A stretch of DNA of 64,000 bases from Rhizobium sp. NFR07 (GCF_900111905.1 NZ_FOKM01000001.1:186001-250000), one strand, 5' to 3'; counted from the stretch's first letter, positions 26,941-35,349 are shown. Translations and numbers: made by a program. Notes: generated from the letters alone by a model not told the origin.

Positions 26941-28323
26941 ATGAACTATCATACCTATTTCGACAAAAATGCCGCGCCTGTCGAATGCTGCATCGTCGGC
27001 ACCGGCGGTTTCGGCCGCAGCTTCATCGCGCAAAGCCTGAAGACGCCGCTGATCAGCACCCGCGTTGCCGTCGACCTGAAGTCGGAAACGGCCGCCGACG
27101 TTCTCCGCGGCCTCGGCATCGACGCGGCAAAAATCGCACAATGCGGAACCGCGGACGAAGCCAAGGCAGCCTGGGATAAAGGCCAATATATCGCGACGGG
27201 AGACCTTGCCACAGTTCTGGGCCTTCCGGTCGCAGTCGTTGTCGAAGCCACGGGCCACCCGGAAGCCGGTGCAAGACATTGCCGGCTCGCGGTCGATGCC
27301 GGCAAGCATGTCGCGCTCGTATCCAAGGAAGTCGACAGTGTCGTAGGCCCCGGCCTCGCCCTGCGCGCGCGCCGCAACAACATCATCGTCACGCCGGTCG
27401 ATGGCGATCAGCCCAGCCTGCTGATGGGACTGGTCACCTGGGCGGAAGTGCTCGGACTGGAAATCATCGCGGCCGGCAAGGCCAGCGAATACGACTTTGT
27501 CTTCGATCCGAAGGAGAAGACGCTCAACTCCAACGGCAAGATTGCTCCGGCGCCGGGCTTTGCCGAATGGATGGAGCCCGCGACCACCGACCTGGCGGCG
27601 ATTGCTGCAAAGCGCTCTCAGATCGCTGCGGAATTTCCGCAGCGCGCCGTACCTGATCTCTGCGAGATGACGCTGGTCGCAAACGCCACCGGCTTTCTTG
27701 TCGACCGGGCCGATCTGCATGTCCCGATCGCGCGGATCACCGAAGTCGCCGATTTCTTCTCCCCGGCGGAGAGCGGAGGATTGCTCGTCGCGCCGAAAGT
27801 GCTCGATGTCTTCCATTGCCTGCGGCTTCCCGGCGAGTTGAGCTTTGCCGGCGGAGTGTTCGTGACGGTTCGCTGCGACGATGCCGAGACCTGGCAGATG
27901 CTGGCTGAAAAGGGCCATGTCGTCAGCCGCAAGGGCGACGTCGCGATGCTCTACATCCCGCGCCATCTTCTCGGCGTCGAGGCCGCGACAAGCATTCTCG
28001 AAGTCGGCCTTCGCGGCGTGTCGAGCGGCGCGGTGGAGCCGAAGCCTGTAATCGATCTGGTCGCCCATGCGGATGCCGATATCGCTGCGGGGACCGTGCT
28101 GACCGCAAGCGGTCACCATCACTCAATCGTCAATGTCTCGGCACGGATGATCCCGGCCGGTGCGCTGTCCGACGAAAAGCCCGTTCCCTTCTATCTGGCC
28201 GCCAATCGCACATTGAAGCGGGCGGTCAAGGCGGGCCAGCCGATCCTCTGCGGCGATGTCGAACTCGACGAAACCTCCGAACTGCTTGCGCTGCGGCGCG
28301 AACAGGATAAAGCCTTCTTCTAA
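26941..28323 (+). CDS. COG4091 homoserine-dehydrogenase-like/SAF-domain oxidoreductase (DRL-type)
   Basis: A 460-residue protein with an NAD(P)-binding Rossmann N-terminus (CIVGTGGFGRSFIAQ near residues 17-31), a homoserine-dehydrogenase-like middle (VEATGHPEAG, VSKEVDSVVGPGLA, VDGDQPSLLMG) and a C-terminal SAF-like segment (LKRAVKAGQPILCGDVEL). This is the COG4091 family, often called predicted homoserine dehydrogenase or misnamed FlgA. From memory, the family includes DRL of Brucella, an oxidoisomerase replacing DXP reductoisomerase, so an oxidation-isomerisation of a sugar acid is a reasonable guess. It lies 40 bases after tctA with GGAGG before its ATG, so it probably acts on what the TTT system imports. 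Exact reaction unknown. Confidence 0.72.
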   Translation: MNYHTYFDKNAAPVECCIVGTGGFGRSFIAQSLKTPLISTRVAVDLKSETAADVLRGLGIDAAKIAQCGTADEAKAAWDKGQYIATGDLATVLGLPVAVVVEATGHPEAGARHCRLAVDAGKHVALVSKEVDSVVGPGLALRARRNNIIVTPVDGDQPSLLMGLVTWAEVLGLEIIAAGKASEYDFVFDPKEKTLNSNGKIAPAPGFAEWMEPATTDLAAIAAKRSQIAAEFPQRAVPDLCEMTLVANATGFLVDRADLHVPIARITEVADFFSPAESGGLLVAPKVLDVFHCLRLPGELSFAGGVFVTVRCDDAETWQMLAEKGHVVSRKGDVAMLYIPRHLLGVEAATSILEVGLRGVSSGAVEPKPVIDLVAHADADIAAGTVLTASGHHHSIVNVSARMIPAGALSDEKPVPFYLAANRTLKRAVKAGQPILCGDVELDETSELLALRREQDKAFF

Positions 28324-28339
28324 CGCCTCCCAAGCGCCA

Positions 28340-28365
28340 GCGCAGCCGGCCTCCACCGGCTGCGC
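28340..28365 (+). terminator. Rho-independent-like terminator of the TTT operon
   Basis: GCGCAGCCGG (28340-28349) and CCGGCTGCGC (28356-28365) form a perfect 10-bp GC stem with a 6-base loop, 17 bases after the preceding stop and followed by ATCTTTCC. Confidence 0.7.
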
Positions 28366-28408
28366 ATCTTTCCATCGGCGTGACGCCGAATCCTGTCGGG
28401 ATCCTGTC

Positions 28409-29137
28409 TTGCTGTCCTACATCCTCGTCTGCGCCATCGGTTTTGCTGCGGGATGTCTGAGCGGCGTGATCGGCACCGGTGCCAGCCTCATTCTCCTGCC
28501 CGTCCTCGTCCCGATGTTCGATCCGGCGCGCGCCATTCCCGTCATGGCGATCGCGGGGCTCATGGCCAACGCCGCGCGGGTCATGGCATGGCACAGGGAG
28601 GTGAACTGGCGTGCGGTTTGCGCCTATGCGATACCCGGCGTTCCGGCCGCATCGCTCGGCGCTCTCAGCCTGGTCCATTTGCCGGCCGCGATCAGCGGCA
28701 CGTTGCTTGGCGTCTTCATCATGCTGCTCATACCCTTCAGGCACTATATCCAGAAGCACGACATCACCATCCATCTTGGCGGACTGGCGATCGCGGGTGT
28801 AGTGGTCGGCTTCCTGACAGGCATGTTCCTGTCCACCGGGCCGCTCAGCATTCCGGCTTTCCTCGCCTTCGGACTGGTCAAGGGCGCCTTCCTGTCGACG
28901 GAGGCCGCTTCCTCCATCTTCGTGCAGGCGGCAAAGGTGCTCACCTTCTACGAGGCGGACGTGCTGACCTTGGACCTTTTGATCAGCGGTCTGATCATCG
29001 GCTCCTCGCTGATGGCCGGAACCTTCTTTTCGAAACGCTACGTCATCAGCATGTCGGAGCGGAGTTTTCGTCTGATGATGGATGCCATTACGCTCGCATC
29101 CGGCCTGTGGCTGACGCTTGTCGGGCTGTTCGGCTGA
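28409..29137 (+). CDS. TauE/SafE-family membrane permease
   Basis: A 242-residue protein with about eight hydrophobic segments in two similar halves. GCLSGVIGTGASLILLPVLV near the N-terminus and GFLTGMFLSTGPLSIPAFLAFG in the middle are the TauE/SafE motifs. Such proteins export sulfite, sulfoacetate or organic anions. Start choice is uncertain: a TTG at 28409 is just before the first membrane segment. A longer frame open from 28256 would cross the upstream gene and the terminator. It follows the terminator, so it may have its own promoter. Confidence 0.75.
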   Translation: MLSYILVCAIGFAAGCLSGVIGTGASLILLPVLVPMFDPARAIPVMAIAGLMANAARVMAWHREVNWRAVCAYAIPGVPAASLGALSLVHLPAAISGTLLGVFIMLLIPFRHYIQKHDITIHLGGLAIAGVVVGFLTGMFLSTGPLSIPAFLAFGLVKGAFLSTEAASSIFVQAAKVLTFYEADVLTLDLLISGLIIGSSLMAGTFFSKRYVISMSERSFRLMMDAITLASGLWLTLVGLFG

Positions 29138-29152
29138 ACTCGAACAGCCCGA
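29121..29152. terminator. Convergent bidirectional hairpin
   Basis: TCGGGCTGTTCG (29121-29132) and CGAACAGCCCGA (29141-29152) form a perfect 12-bp stem with an 8-base loop. It spans the stop of the TauE-like gene and lies 10 bases before the stop of dhaKL on the other strand, so it can end both transcripts. Confidence 0.7.
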
Positions 29153-29161
29153 CCTTGCCGC

Positions 29162-30874
29162 CTAGCGCCTTGCGGCGATGAAGCTTGCGGAAAGCTGCGC
29201 CACCATGGAAAGCGAGATCGCGCCGGCATCCGGATGGCCGATGCTCTTTTCGGCCAGCGGGCGGGCGCGTCCGAGACGCGGCGTCAGAGAAGCTGTTGCC
29301 TTGGCGGCAGCCTCGGATGCATCTGCCGCAGCCTTCCAGGCGTCAACCAACGGCTTGCCGGCTGCAGTTTCCGCCGTCAGCGTTTCGACGAACGGAATGA
29401 GTGAATCCACCAGGGTCTTGTCGCCGAGGCGGGCGCGGCCAAGGCGAGTAACGCCATCGAGGGCCTGTCGAGCGCCTTCGGCAATCGCCGCTTCGCTCGG
29501 CACTTCGTCGTCGTTCAGCGCATTGCTCCAGGACCGCAGCAGCAGGCCCCAGATCGCGCCGGATGTGCCGCCGGCCCTGTCGGCCCAGGCGTCACCGCCA
29601 AGCGCGAGCGTCGTCTGCGCGCCGGCGCCGGCCGAAACCGCTGCAGCCATCGCCTTGGCCGCTGCGTCGGAGCCGCGCTGCATGCCCTGGCCATGGTCGC
29701 CGTCGCCGGCGATCGCGTCGATACGGCCGAGTTCGGATTCCTTGTCCTTCAACATCGCGGCGATCTCGTTGAACAGGTCGCTGATGCAGGCCGCAGACTT
29801 GCGGGAGGCTTCGGACGCCGCCGGGATGGAGGGCGCCGACTCTTCGTCGACGATGACGTCGGTGCGCAGTTCCGCAATATCCGGCCGACCACGGCGGAAT
29901 GCCGGCGCATCGCAGGGTGCCGCCCAGTAGCGTTCCAGTTCCTCGTCGAGCCAGGTCAGCGTCAGCGAGCAGCCCTGCATGTCGAGGCTGGTGACGAATT
30001 CGCCAGCCTCCGGCTGGACGATCTCCAGGCCGACGCCTGTCAGCTTCTTCTGCACTGCCATCCAGAGAACAAAAAGCTCTTCATATTTGGTCGAGCCGAG
30101 ACCGTTCAACACGGCGGCGACACGCGTGCAGCCAGCTGGCTTTTCGGCCAGCAGCTTGTCTGCCAGAACATCCGCAAGATCCGTCGCGCTGGCAATGTCC
30201 TGCTCGCTGATGCCCGGCTCACCATGGATGCCGAGACCGAGTGCCATGCGGCCCTTCGGTACTGTGAACAGCGGCTCCTTGGCCCCCGGCAGGGTGCAGC
30301 CCGCGAAGGCCACGCCGAACGAGACTGTCCGCTCGTTGGCGTGCCGGGTGATGCGTTCCACCTCATCAAGCGACAGGCCGGCCTCTGCTACAGCGCCTGC
30401 GATCTTGAACACCATCAGGTCGCCGGCGATCCCGCGACGCTTGGAATGCTCGCTCGCCGATGCGCTCGCGACATCGTCCGTCACTGCGATAATGCGCACG
30501 TCGATGCCTTCGGCCCGCAGGCGTTCCGCAGCAACGCCAAAATTCAGCACGTCGCCGGCATAGTTGCCGAAGCCCAGAATGATGCCGCCACCGTTATGCG
30601 CCTGACGGCAGACGCGTGCGACAGCAGCAGTCGATGGGGAAGCAAACACGTCACCCGCGACCGCGGCATCCGCCATGCCCTGTCCGACATAACCGGCAAA
30701 GGCCGGATAATGGCCCGAACCGCCGCCGACAACGACGGAAACCTTGCCCTTCGGCACGGTCGTCGCACGAACGACGCCATTGCTGATCAGGCGCACATGG
30801 TTCGGGTAGATCTGGCAGAAGCCGGCAAGCGCCGTCGCGGCGAACTCATCGGGAGCGTCAAAGATCGTCGTCAT
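29162..30874 (-). CDS. ATP-dependent dihydroxyacetone/erythrulose kinase (DhaK-DhaL fusion)
   Basis: A 570-residue kinase with an N-terminal DhaK domain (about 10-335) and a C-terminal DhaL domain (about 375-565). DhaK shows GGGSGHYPAFAGYVGQG with H55 and the hemiaminal-forming histidine H217 in GLGIHGEPGI. DhaL shows the magnesium-ATP aspartates in AGDGDHGQGM and GGTSGAIWG. The fusion means ATP, not a PTS, is the phosphate donor. Close relatives act on dihydroxyacetone, D- or L-erythrulose. The start at 30874 has TTGAGGA about 7 bases upstream and lies 11 bases after the preceding stop. It is the last gene of the pdxA operon. Confidence 0.88.
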   Translation of the reverse strand: MTTIFDAPDEFAATALAGFCQIYPNHVRLISNGVVRATTVPKGKVSVVVGGGSGHYPAFAGYVGQGMADAAVAGDVFASPSTAAVARVCRQAHNGGGIILGFGNYAGDVLNFGVAAERLRAEGIDVRIIAVTDDVASASASEHSKRRGIAGDLMVFKIAGAVAEAGLSLDEVERITRHANERTVSFGVAFAGCTLPGAKEPLFTVPKGRMALGLGIHGEPGISEQDIASATDLADVLADKLLAEKPAGCTRVAAVLNGLGSTKYEELFVLWMAVQKKLTGVGLEIVQPEAGEFVTSLDMQGCSLTLTWLDEELERYWAAPCDAPAFRRGRPDIAELRTDVIVDEESAPSIPAASEASRKSAACISDLFNEIAAMLKDKESELGRIDAIAGDGDHGQGMQRGSDAAAKAMAAAVSAGAGAQTTLALGGDAWADRAGGTSGAIWGLLLRSWSNALNDDEVPSEAAIAEGARQALDGVTRLGRARLGDKTLVDSLIPFVETLTAETAAGKPLVDAWKAAADASEAAAKATASLTPRLGRARPLAEKSIGHPDAGAISLSMVAQLSASFIAARR

Positions 30875-30885
30875 GGTGGCAGTCC

Positions 30886-31824
30886 TCAATTACGCGGCAG
30901 GATGCGCCGGAGATAATCACGGTTGGCGGCGCTGACGGAAAGGCCGTCACCACCATAGTGCTCGCACAGGAACGGGGCATTGTACCCATGCTCCAGCGCC
31001 AGCTTGATTGCCGTCCGATAATTGATCAAGCCCGATTCGAGCGGAACAGGATGGCTGGCGATCAGGCCCGTATTCTCGTCCTCGATCCGCATGTAATTTT
31101 TCACATGCCAGTATTTGGCATATGGAGCCACCTTCGTCATCATCTGCAGCCAGTGCTCGACCGGCCGGTGAAGGCGGATGAGATTGCCGAGGTCGGCATT
31201 GATGCCGACATTGTCGAGACCGACCTCCTGGACGAAACGGACGGAACTGTCCGCCGTGCCCAGATAGGTATCCTCGTACATCTCAAGCGAAATTTCGATG
31301 CCGACTTCTGCGGCATGCTTGCCGAGTTCGGCGATGCGGGCGACCGCCTTGTTCCACGTCGCCGGATCGTCCTGGTTCGTAGCGCCCTGCTCGGTCCAGA
31401 ACCAGAGCACGCTCTTCTGCTTCTCAGTCAACGGCTCGAAGAAGCCGAAGGAAACGCTGTGTGCACCGATTTCGGCGGCTGTGTCGATGACGCGGTGGCT
31501 ATAGGCCAGATAGTCATCGCCATGCTTTTCATCGATGACGCTGCGACGCGATGTCGAGATGGCCGGAATGGTCATGCCGGCAGCGCTGACGACCTCGCAG
31601 AATTCGCGGCGGCGTTCGGGGGACAGGTCGGCGACCCGGAGCCAGCTGTCGGTGGGATCGATTTCAGTAAAGCCTGCGTCGACAACCTCGCCGACCGTGG
31701 CGGCCCATTCCTCGACGGACTGGTCCTGAACGGTACGACCATCCGGCAGCATGTTCGGGTACTGGATCATGGCGGCCGCGATCGGCCAGGTTTCGCGCGT
31801 CCACTTGCGAGCGGAACTCGTCAT
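30886..31824 (-). CDS. Sugar phosphate isomerase/epimerase family (TIM-barrel) protein
   Basis: A 312-residue AP endonuclease 2-like TIM barrel. Likely metal ligands lie in ISLEMYEDTYLG, GINADLGNLIR, KYWHVKNYM and PFLCEHYGGDG. The start at 31824 is fixed by GGAGGA 7 bases upstream. It sits between pdxA2 and the Dha kinase, so an isomerisation or epimerisation that supplies the kinase substrate (an erythrulose-type ketose) is likely, but no specific enzyme is recognised. Confidence 0.8.
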   Translation of the reverse strand: MTSSARKWTRETWPIAAAMIQYPNMLPDGRTVQDQSVEEWAATVGEVVDAGFTEIDPTDSWLRVADLSPERRREFCEVVSAAGMTIPAISTSRRSVIDEKHGDDYLAYSHRVIDTAAEIGAHSVSFGFFEPLTEKQKSVLWFWTEQGATNQDDPATWNKAVARIAELGKHAAEVGIEISLEMYEDTYLGTADSSVRFVQEVGLDNVGINADLGNLIRLHRPVEHWLQMMTKVAPYAKYWHVKNYMRIEDENTGLIASHPVPLESGLINYRTAIKLALEHGYNAPFLCEHYGGDGLSVSAANRDYLRRILPRN

Positions 31825-31966
31825 TGTCTTCCTCCAACCACGGCACCGCCGCGCCAGTCGGCGCGCGTCGCGGAAGCCGCAACACTTTGACATTACGCAG
31901 CGCCAGATCGGCAACATTCCCGACCGGCGCTCATGCGCCTGGCCCGCGTCCTTTCGGGCATGCAGA

Positions 31967-31988
31967 ACCGGCCGCGGAAGCGGCCGGT
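31967..31988 (-). terminator. Intercistronic hairpin after pdxA2
   Basis: ACCGGCCGC (31967-31975) and GCGGCCGGT (31980-31988) make a 9-bp GC stem with a 4-base loop, about 18 bases after the pdxA stop on the minus strand. No U-run follows. It may attenuate the two downstream genes. Confidence 0.55.
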
Positions 31989-32005
31989 CGAGCTGATATT
32001 GTCGC

Positions 32006-33043
32006 TTAGGCGGCCTTGGAAGCCTGGCGCTGGCGGGCCGCCATGCGGGCTGCAAGAAGCAGCGCTTCACGGGTGGCGCCGATATCGGCAATCCCCTTGC
32101 CGGCAATGTCATAGGCAGTGCCATGCGCCGGGGTGCAAAGCGCGAACGGCAGGCCGCCCATCATCGTCACGCCCTTGTCGAAGCCCATCATCTTCATCGC
32201 GATCTGGCCCTGGTCGTGATACATGGTCAGAACAGCGTGGTAGCCTTCCTTGAGGGCGCGCAGGAAGACGGTGTCGGCTGGGAAAGGACCGTCGACATCG
32301 TAACCGCGTGCGTTGGCCTCGGCGACGGCCGGTTCGATGATGTCGATCTCTTCCATGCCGAAGCTGCCGCCGTCACCCGCATGCGGGTTAAGGCCCGCAA
32401 CCGCGACGCGCGGCTTGTCGACACCGGAGGCCTTTAGGCAGGAGATCGTCAGATCCAGCTCGGAGAGAATGCCTTCGACCGACAGATGGTTGGCGACTTC
32501 CTTGAGCGGGATATGCGAGCTGACACGAGCGTTCCAGACCTTTTCCAAAACGTTGAATTCGCGAATCTTGCCGGTGAAATTGATGACATCCGAGACAAAA
32601 CGGATCTCGTCGTCATAGCCGGGATAGGCATAGCGCATCGCCTTCTTGTTGAAAGGCGTGAAGCACACTGCGTCAGCCTTACCGGCATGGGCCAGCTCCA
32701 ACGCGGTGCGGAAATTCTTGGTCGCGAAGGTGCCGCCGGCAAGCGTCGCCTCACCGCGATCGACGTCTTCCGGAGCGAGATGGCCAAGATCAACAAAAGC
32801 GTGCCTGGAGCGGTCGAGACCGGCAAGGCCTTCAAGCGAGGACGACAGGAGATCGAGTTCCACGCCGGCTTCGCGAGCGCCCTTGTCGAGGATGCGGCGG
32901 TCACCGATCGTGACGATATAGGCCTTTTCCTTGATGTCGTCCAAGGCCAGAAGCTGGGCCGTCAGCTCAGGGCTGATGCCGGCGGGATCGCCCATCGCGA
33001 GCGCGATGACGGGACGGTTGTCGGATTGCTTGGTGATATCCAA
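32006..33043 (-). CDS. pdxA2: PdxA2-like 4-phospho-D-threonate (or erythronate) dehydrogenase
   Basis: A 345-residue member of the PdxA family. Metal and substrate motifs are present: ALAMGDPAGISPEL near residue 14, GLNPHAGDGGSFG, TMYHDQGQIAMKMM and CTPAHGTAYDIAGKG. Catabolic paralogues (PdxA2) oxidise and decarboxylate D-threonate or D-erythronate 4-phosphate to dihydroxyacetone phosphate. Its operon with a TIM barrel and Dha kinase and its divergent GntR regulator speak against the vitamin B6 role. The start is a TTG at 33043 with TAGGAG about 10 bases upstream; the first in-frame ATG lies inside the conserved GDPAG segment and is too late. Confidence 0.83.
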   Translation of the reverse strand: MDITKQSDNRPVIALAMGDPAGISPELTAQLLALDDIKEKAYIVTIGDRRILDKGAREAGVELDLLSSSLEGLAGLDRSRHAFVDLGHLAPEDVDRGEATLAGGTFATKNFRTALELAHAGKADAVCFTPFNKKAMRYAYPGYDDEIRFVSDVINFTGKIREFNVLEKVWNARVSSHIPLKEVANHLSVEGILSELDLTISCLKASGVDKPRVAVAGLNPHAGDGGSFGMEEIDIIEPAVAEANARGYDVDGPFPADTVFLRALKEGYHAVLTMYHDQGQIAMKMMGFDKGVTMMGGLPFALCTPAHGTAYDIAGKGIADIGATREALLLAARMAARQRQASKAA

Positions 33044-33108
33044 TTCTCTGTTCTCCTACCTCGATAACGCAGGTCTTAAGCCATCGGACATCAGAGGACA
33101 AGTCTTTT

Positions 33109-33132
33109 GCATTTTGTATGCAGCATTTTTGC
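33109..33132. promoter_or_regulatory. Candidate GntR operator upstream of pdxA2
   Basis: GCATTTTGTATGCAGCATTT and following bases. The 13-mer ATTTTGTATGCAG (33111-33123) recurs in inverted orientation at 23441-23453. It lies between the pdxA2 TTG (33043) and the GntR start (33213), so it can act on both. Confidence 0.6.
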
Positions 33133-33212
33133 ATTTGGAACGCCCGGTGATCTGGTGTAACCCTTGAGCAACCTTTCGATGTGCTTTGCGCTCCAAAAGA
33201 TCGAGCTTCGAC

Positions 33213-33893
33213 ATGAGTGAAACCTTGCCTGCACCGCCCGCCTCAAACTCCGGACCTATCCAGCGTACGGCCCTGCACGACACGCTCGTGACCCGACTGC
33301 GCGACATGATCATCGAGGGCGAACTGGAGCCTGGCTCGAGAATGCACGAGAGCCAGCTCGGTGAGCAGCTCGGCGTGTCGCGCACGCCTCTGCGCGAGGC
33401 GATCAAGTATCTTGCGAGCGAAGGCTTGGTCGAGCTCATCCCGAGCCGCGGCGCGATCGTCAAAAGGTTCAGCGGAAAGGATGTGCATGACATGCTCATC
33501 GTATTGAAGAGCCTTGAAGAGTTAGCAGGCAACCTCGCCTGCGAAACAGCGACGGACGAGGAAATCGCCAAGGTCAGGCAGCTGCATAACGAAATGAGCG
33601 CCTGCTACGACGCGAAGGACCGGTTGCGCTATTACAAGCTCAACCAGGCGATTCACACTGAAATCTGTCAGATCGCTCACAATCAGGCGCTCAGCAGCAT
33701 CCAGGCGCAACTGCAGTCGCGCCTCAAGCGAATCCGTTTCATCGGTCACGAGGGACCGGAAAAATGGGCGGCTGCAATGGCAGAGCATGAGGAAATGATC
33801 GTGGCGCTTGAAGCACGCAATGGGAAGGCGCTATCCAAAGTGCTGGGCCGTCATCTTCTCAACGCCTGGCAGCGTGTGAAAGACGCCATGTAG
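33213..33893 (+). CDS. GntR family regulator with FCD domain
   Basis: A 226-residue FadR-type regulator. The winged helix-turn-helix is at about residues 20-82 (ESQLGEQLGVSRTPLREAIKYL) and the FCD ligand domain at about 90-220, with the metal or acid-binding aspartate/histidine pattern visible in NQAIHTEICQIAHNQ. FCD regulators usually sense organic or sugar acids. It is divergent from the pdxA2 operon and probably controls that operon and the distant TTT operon through the shared site. The chosen ATG at 33213 has only a weak ribosome site. Confidence 0.87.
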   Translation: MSETLPAPPASNSGPIQRTALHDTLVTRLRDMIIEGELEPGSRMHESQLGEQLGVSRTPLREAIKYLASEGLVELIPSRGAIVKRFSGKDVHDMLIVLKSLEELAGNLACETATDEEIAKVRQLHNEMSACYDAKDRLRYYKLNQAIHTEICQIAHNQALSSIQAQLQSRLKRIRFIGHEGPEKWAAAMAEHEEMIVALEARNGKALSKVLGRHLLNAWQRVKDAM

Positions 33894-33932
33894 TATTTTG
33901 ATCAAGAGTGCGGCCGCGGCCGATGCAGCAAA

Positions 33933-34250
33933 CTATCTCATCAAGATCAATTCTGATGATATACCCTCGATGACAAGATTGCCGGCTCTATGCACCACCT
34001 CGGTCTCACGCTGGATCCGGCCGTTTAACGCTATCATCGAGGATCCGAGGGCAATCCACCAGCACTTCTCAAACCGCATCGGCCAGACCACGATATTTTC
34101 CGGTCTGGCTTCATCCTCGATGGTGATGAACATGACGCTTTTCGCCGATCCGGGCTTGTGTCGCACTAGCACAAGCCCGGCAGCATAAACCCGCCGACCA
34201 TCGCCTCTGCAGGTGATGATATTGCGCGCCGCAAGATCCTTTATCAGCAA
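33933..34250 (-). pseudogene. dnaE2: dnaE2 (error-prone DNA polymerase) C-terminal fragment
   Basis: The 105-codon minus-strand frame matches the C-terminal OB-fold part of DnaE2: LIKDLAARNIITC, GDGRRVYAAGLVLVRHKPGSA, VMFITIEDEA, IVVWPMRFEK and MIALNGRIQRE are in the right order. About 950 residues of polymerase are absent upstream, where the AraC gene begins instead. The normal C-terminal tail is also missing. It is a leftover from a rearrangement, likely of an imuA-imuB-dnaE2 cassette. Confidence 0.8.
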
Positions 34251-34283
34251 TACAATTGGGCGCTGCCGCAGTGTCAGACCCTT

Positions 34284-35231
34284 GTGAAAGATCTTGGCCT
34301 CGACTTGAAAAGTGTTCTCGCTCGAGCGGAGCTATCTCAGGATATTTTCGATCGCCCGGCGATCGAACTTGGTCGTGCGGATTATTTTCGGTTCTGGGAT
34401 TGCATCGAAGCGATGATAAGCGGTCCACCGCTTCCCATTCGGCTTTGCGAACTTGGCCGAAGCGAAGCTTTCCCTCCGCCGCTTCTCGCGGCACTGTGCA
34501 GTCCCAACCTGCTGGTCGCCTTGCGGCGGATCGTCCATTTCCAGCGCCTGATCAGTCCTGTCGAGATCTCGCTTGCTGAGGAGCCGGACCGCATCCACGT
34601 CCAGATCGCATGGCCTTCGGATTTGCAGCCGCCCCCATCTCTCATTTTGACGGACCTTCTTTTTTACGTCATGTTCGCAAGGTCGGGCACGCGCGAACAT
34701 GTCAGCCCCATGGCTATGACGGCGACAACCCTTCCCATCGATGTCGCGCCTTATGAAGACTATCTGAAAACATGCCTGACGCTTGGCCCGGCACATCGCG
34801 TCACATTCAGCAGGAACGATTGCGTCCGGCCGTTCCTGACTTCGAATGAACCCTTCTGGGAGACATTGGAGCCGGAGCTCAATGCGCGTCTGGCAATGCA
34901 TAAGGAGATCAGCGACACCACACAGCTCGTTCGGCGGGCGATCATCGACGTGCTTCCGAATGGCGAGGTCTCGTTTCAGGAGATTTGCCGCAGGCTGGGC
35001 ATGAGCAGGAGAACGCTCCAACGACGGCTGGCGGCCGAAGGCACACGCTTCAAGGCACTTTTGAACGCCACCAGAAAAGACCTCGCCCACCAATATCTGT
35101 TTGAAACCGACATGACGCCGACCGAGATTTCTGCCCTGCTTGGCTTCGATGAACCAAATTCCTTTTACCGTGCCTTCCGGGCCTGGACGGGGACGAGCCC
35201 CAGACGCTTTCGGATCGAAAGCCCGCCCTGA
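34284..35231 (+). CDS. AraC family regulator (OruR/ArgR-like)
   Basis: A 315-residue regulator with an N-terminal arabinose-binding-like domain of the type seen in OruR (KDLGLDLKSVLARAELSQDIF start) and a C-terminal AraC helix-turn-helix pair (SFQEICRRLGMSRRTLQRRL and TPTEISALLGFDEPNSFYRAF). The annotated GTG start at 34284 is the only start available. Coding-like sequence (ALPQCQTLV) extends further upstream in frame without a start codon, next to the dnaE2 fragment, so the 5' end may have been lost. Its target is unknown. Confidence 0.78.
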   Translation: MKDLGLDLKSVLARAELSQDIFDRPAIELGRADYFRFWDCIEAMISGPPLPIRLCELGRSEAFPPPLLAALCSPNLLVALRRIVHFQRLISPVEISLAEEPDRIHVQIAWPSDLQPPPSLILTDLLFYVMFARSGTREHVSPMAMTATTLPIDVAPYEDYLKTCLTLGPAHRVTFSRNDCVRPFLTSNEPFWETLEPELNARLAMHKEISDTTQLVRRAIIDVLPNGEVSFQEICRRLGMSRRTLQRRLAAEGTRFKALLNATRKDLAHQYLFETDMTPTEISALLGFDEPNSFYRAFRAWTGTSPRRFRIESPP

Positions 35232-35349
35232 GAATAGCTTCCTGCTGGGCGAAGCGTCTCTTTCGCCCGCTGCTGTCGGCGTAAAGAGGACAGGCGACAA
35301 AGCGCGCCCGATCCTCCATCGCTTTCTGCCTGTGCAGCGTAATGCTGCG

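Noticed and set aside
26917-28122. A 401-codon minus-strand frame across the COG4091 gene
   Set aside because: Antisense shadow of a recognised gene, with no homology of its own.
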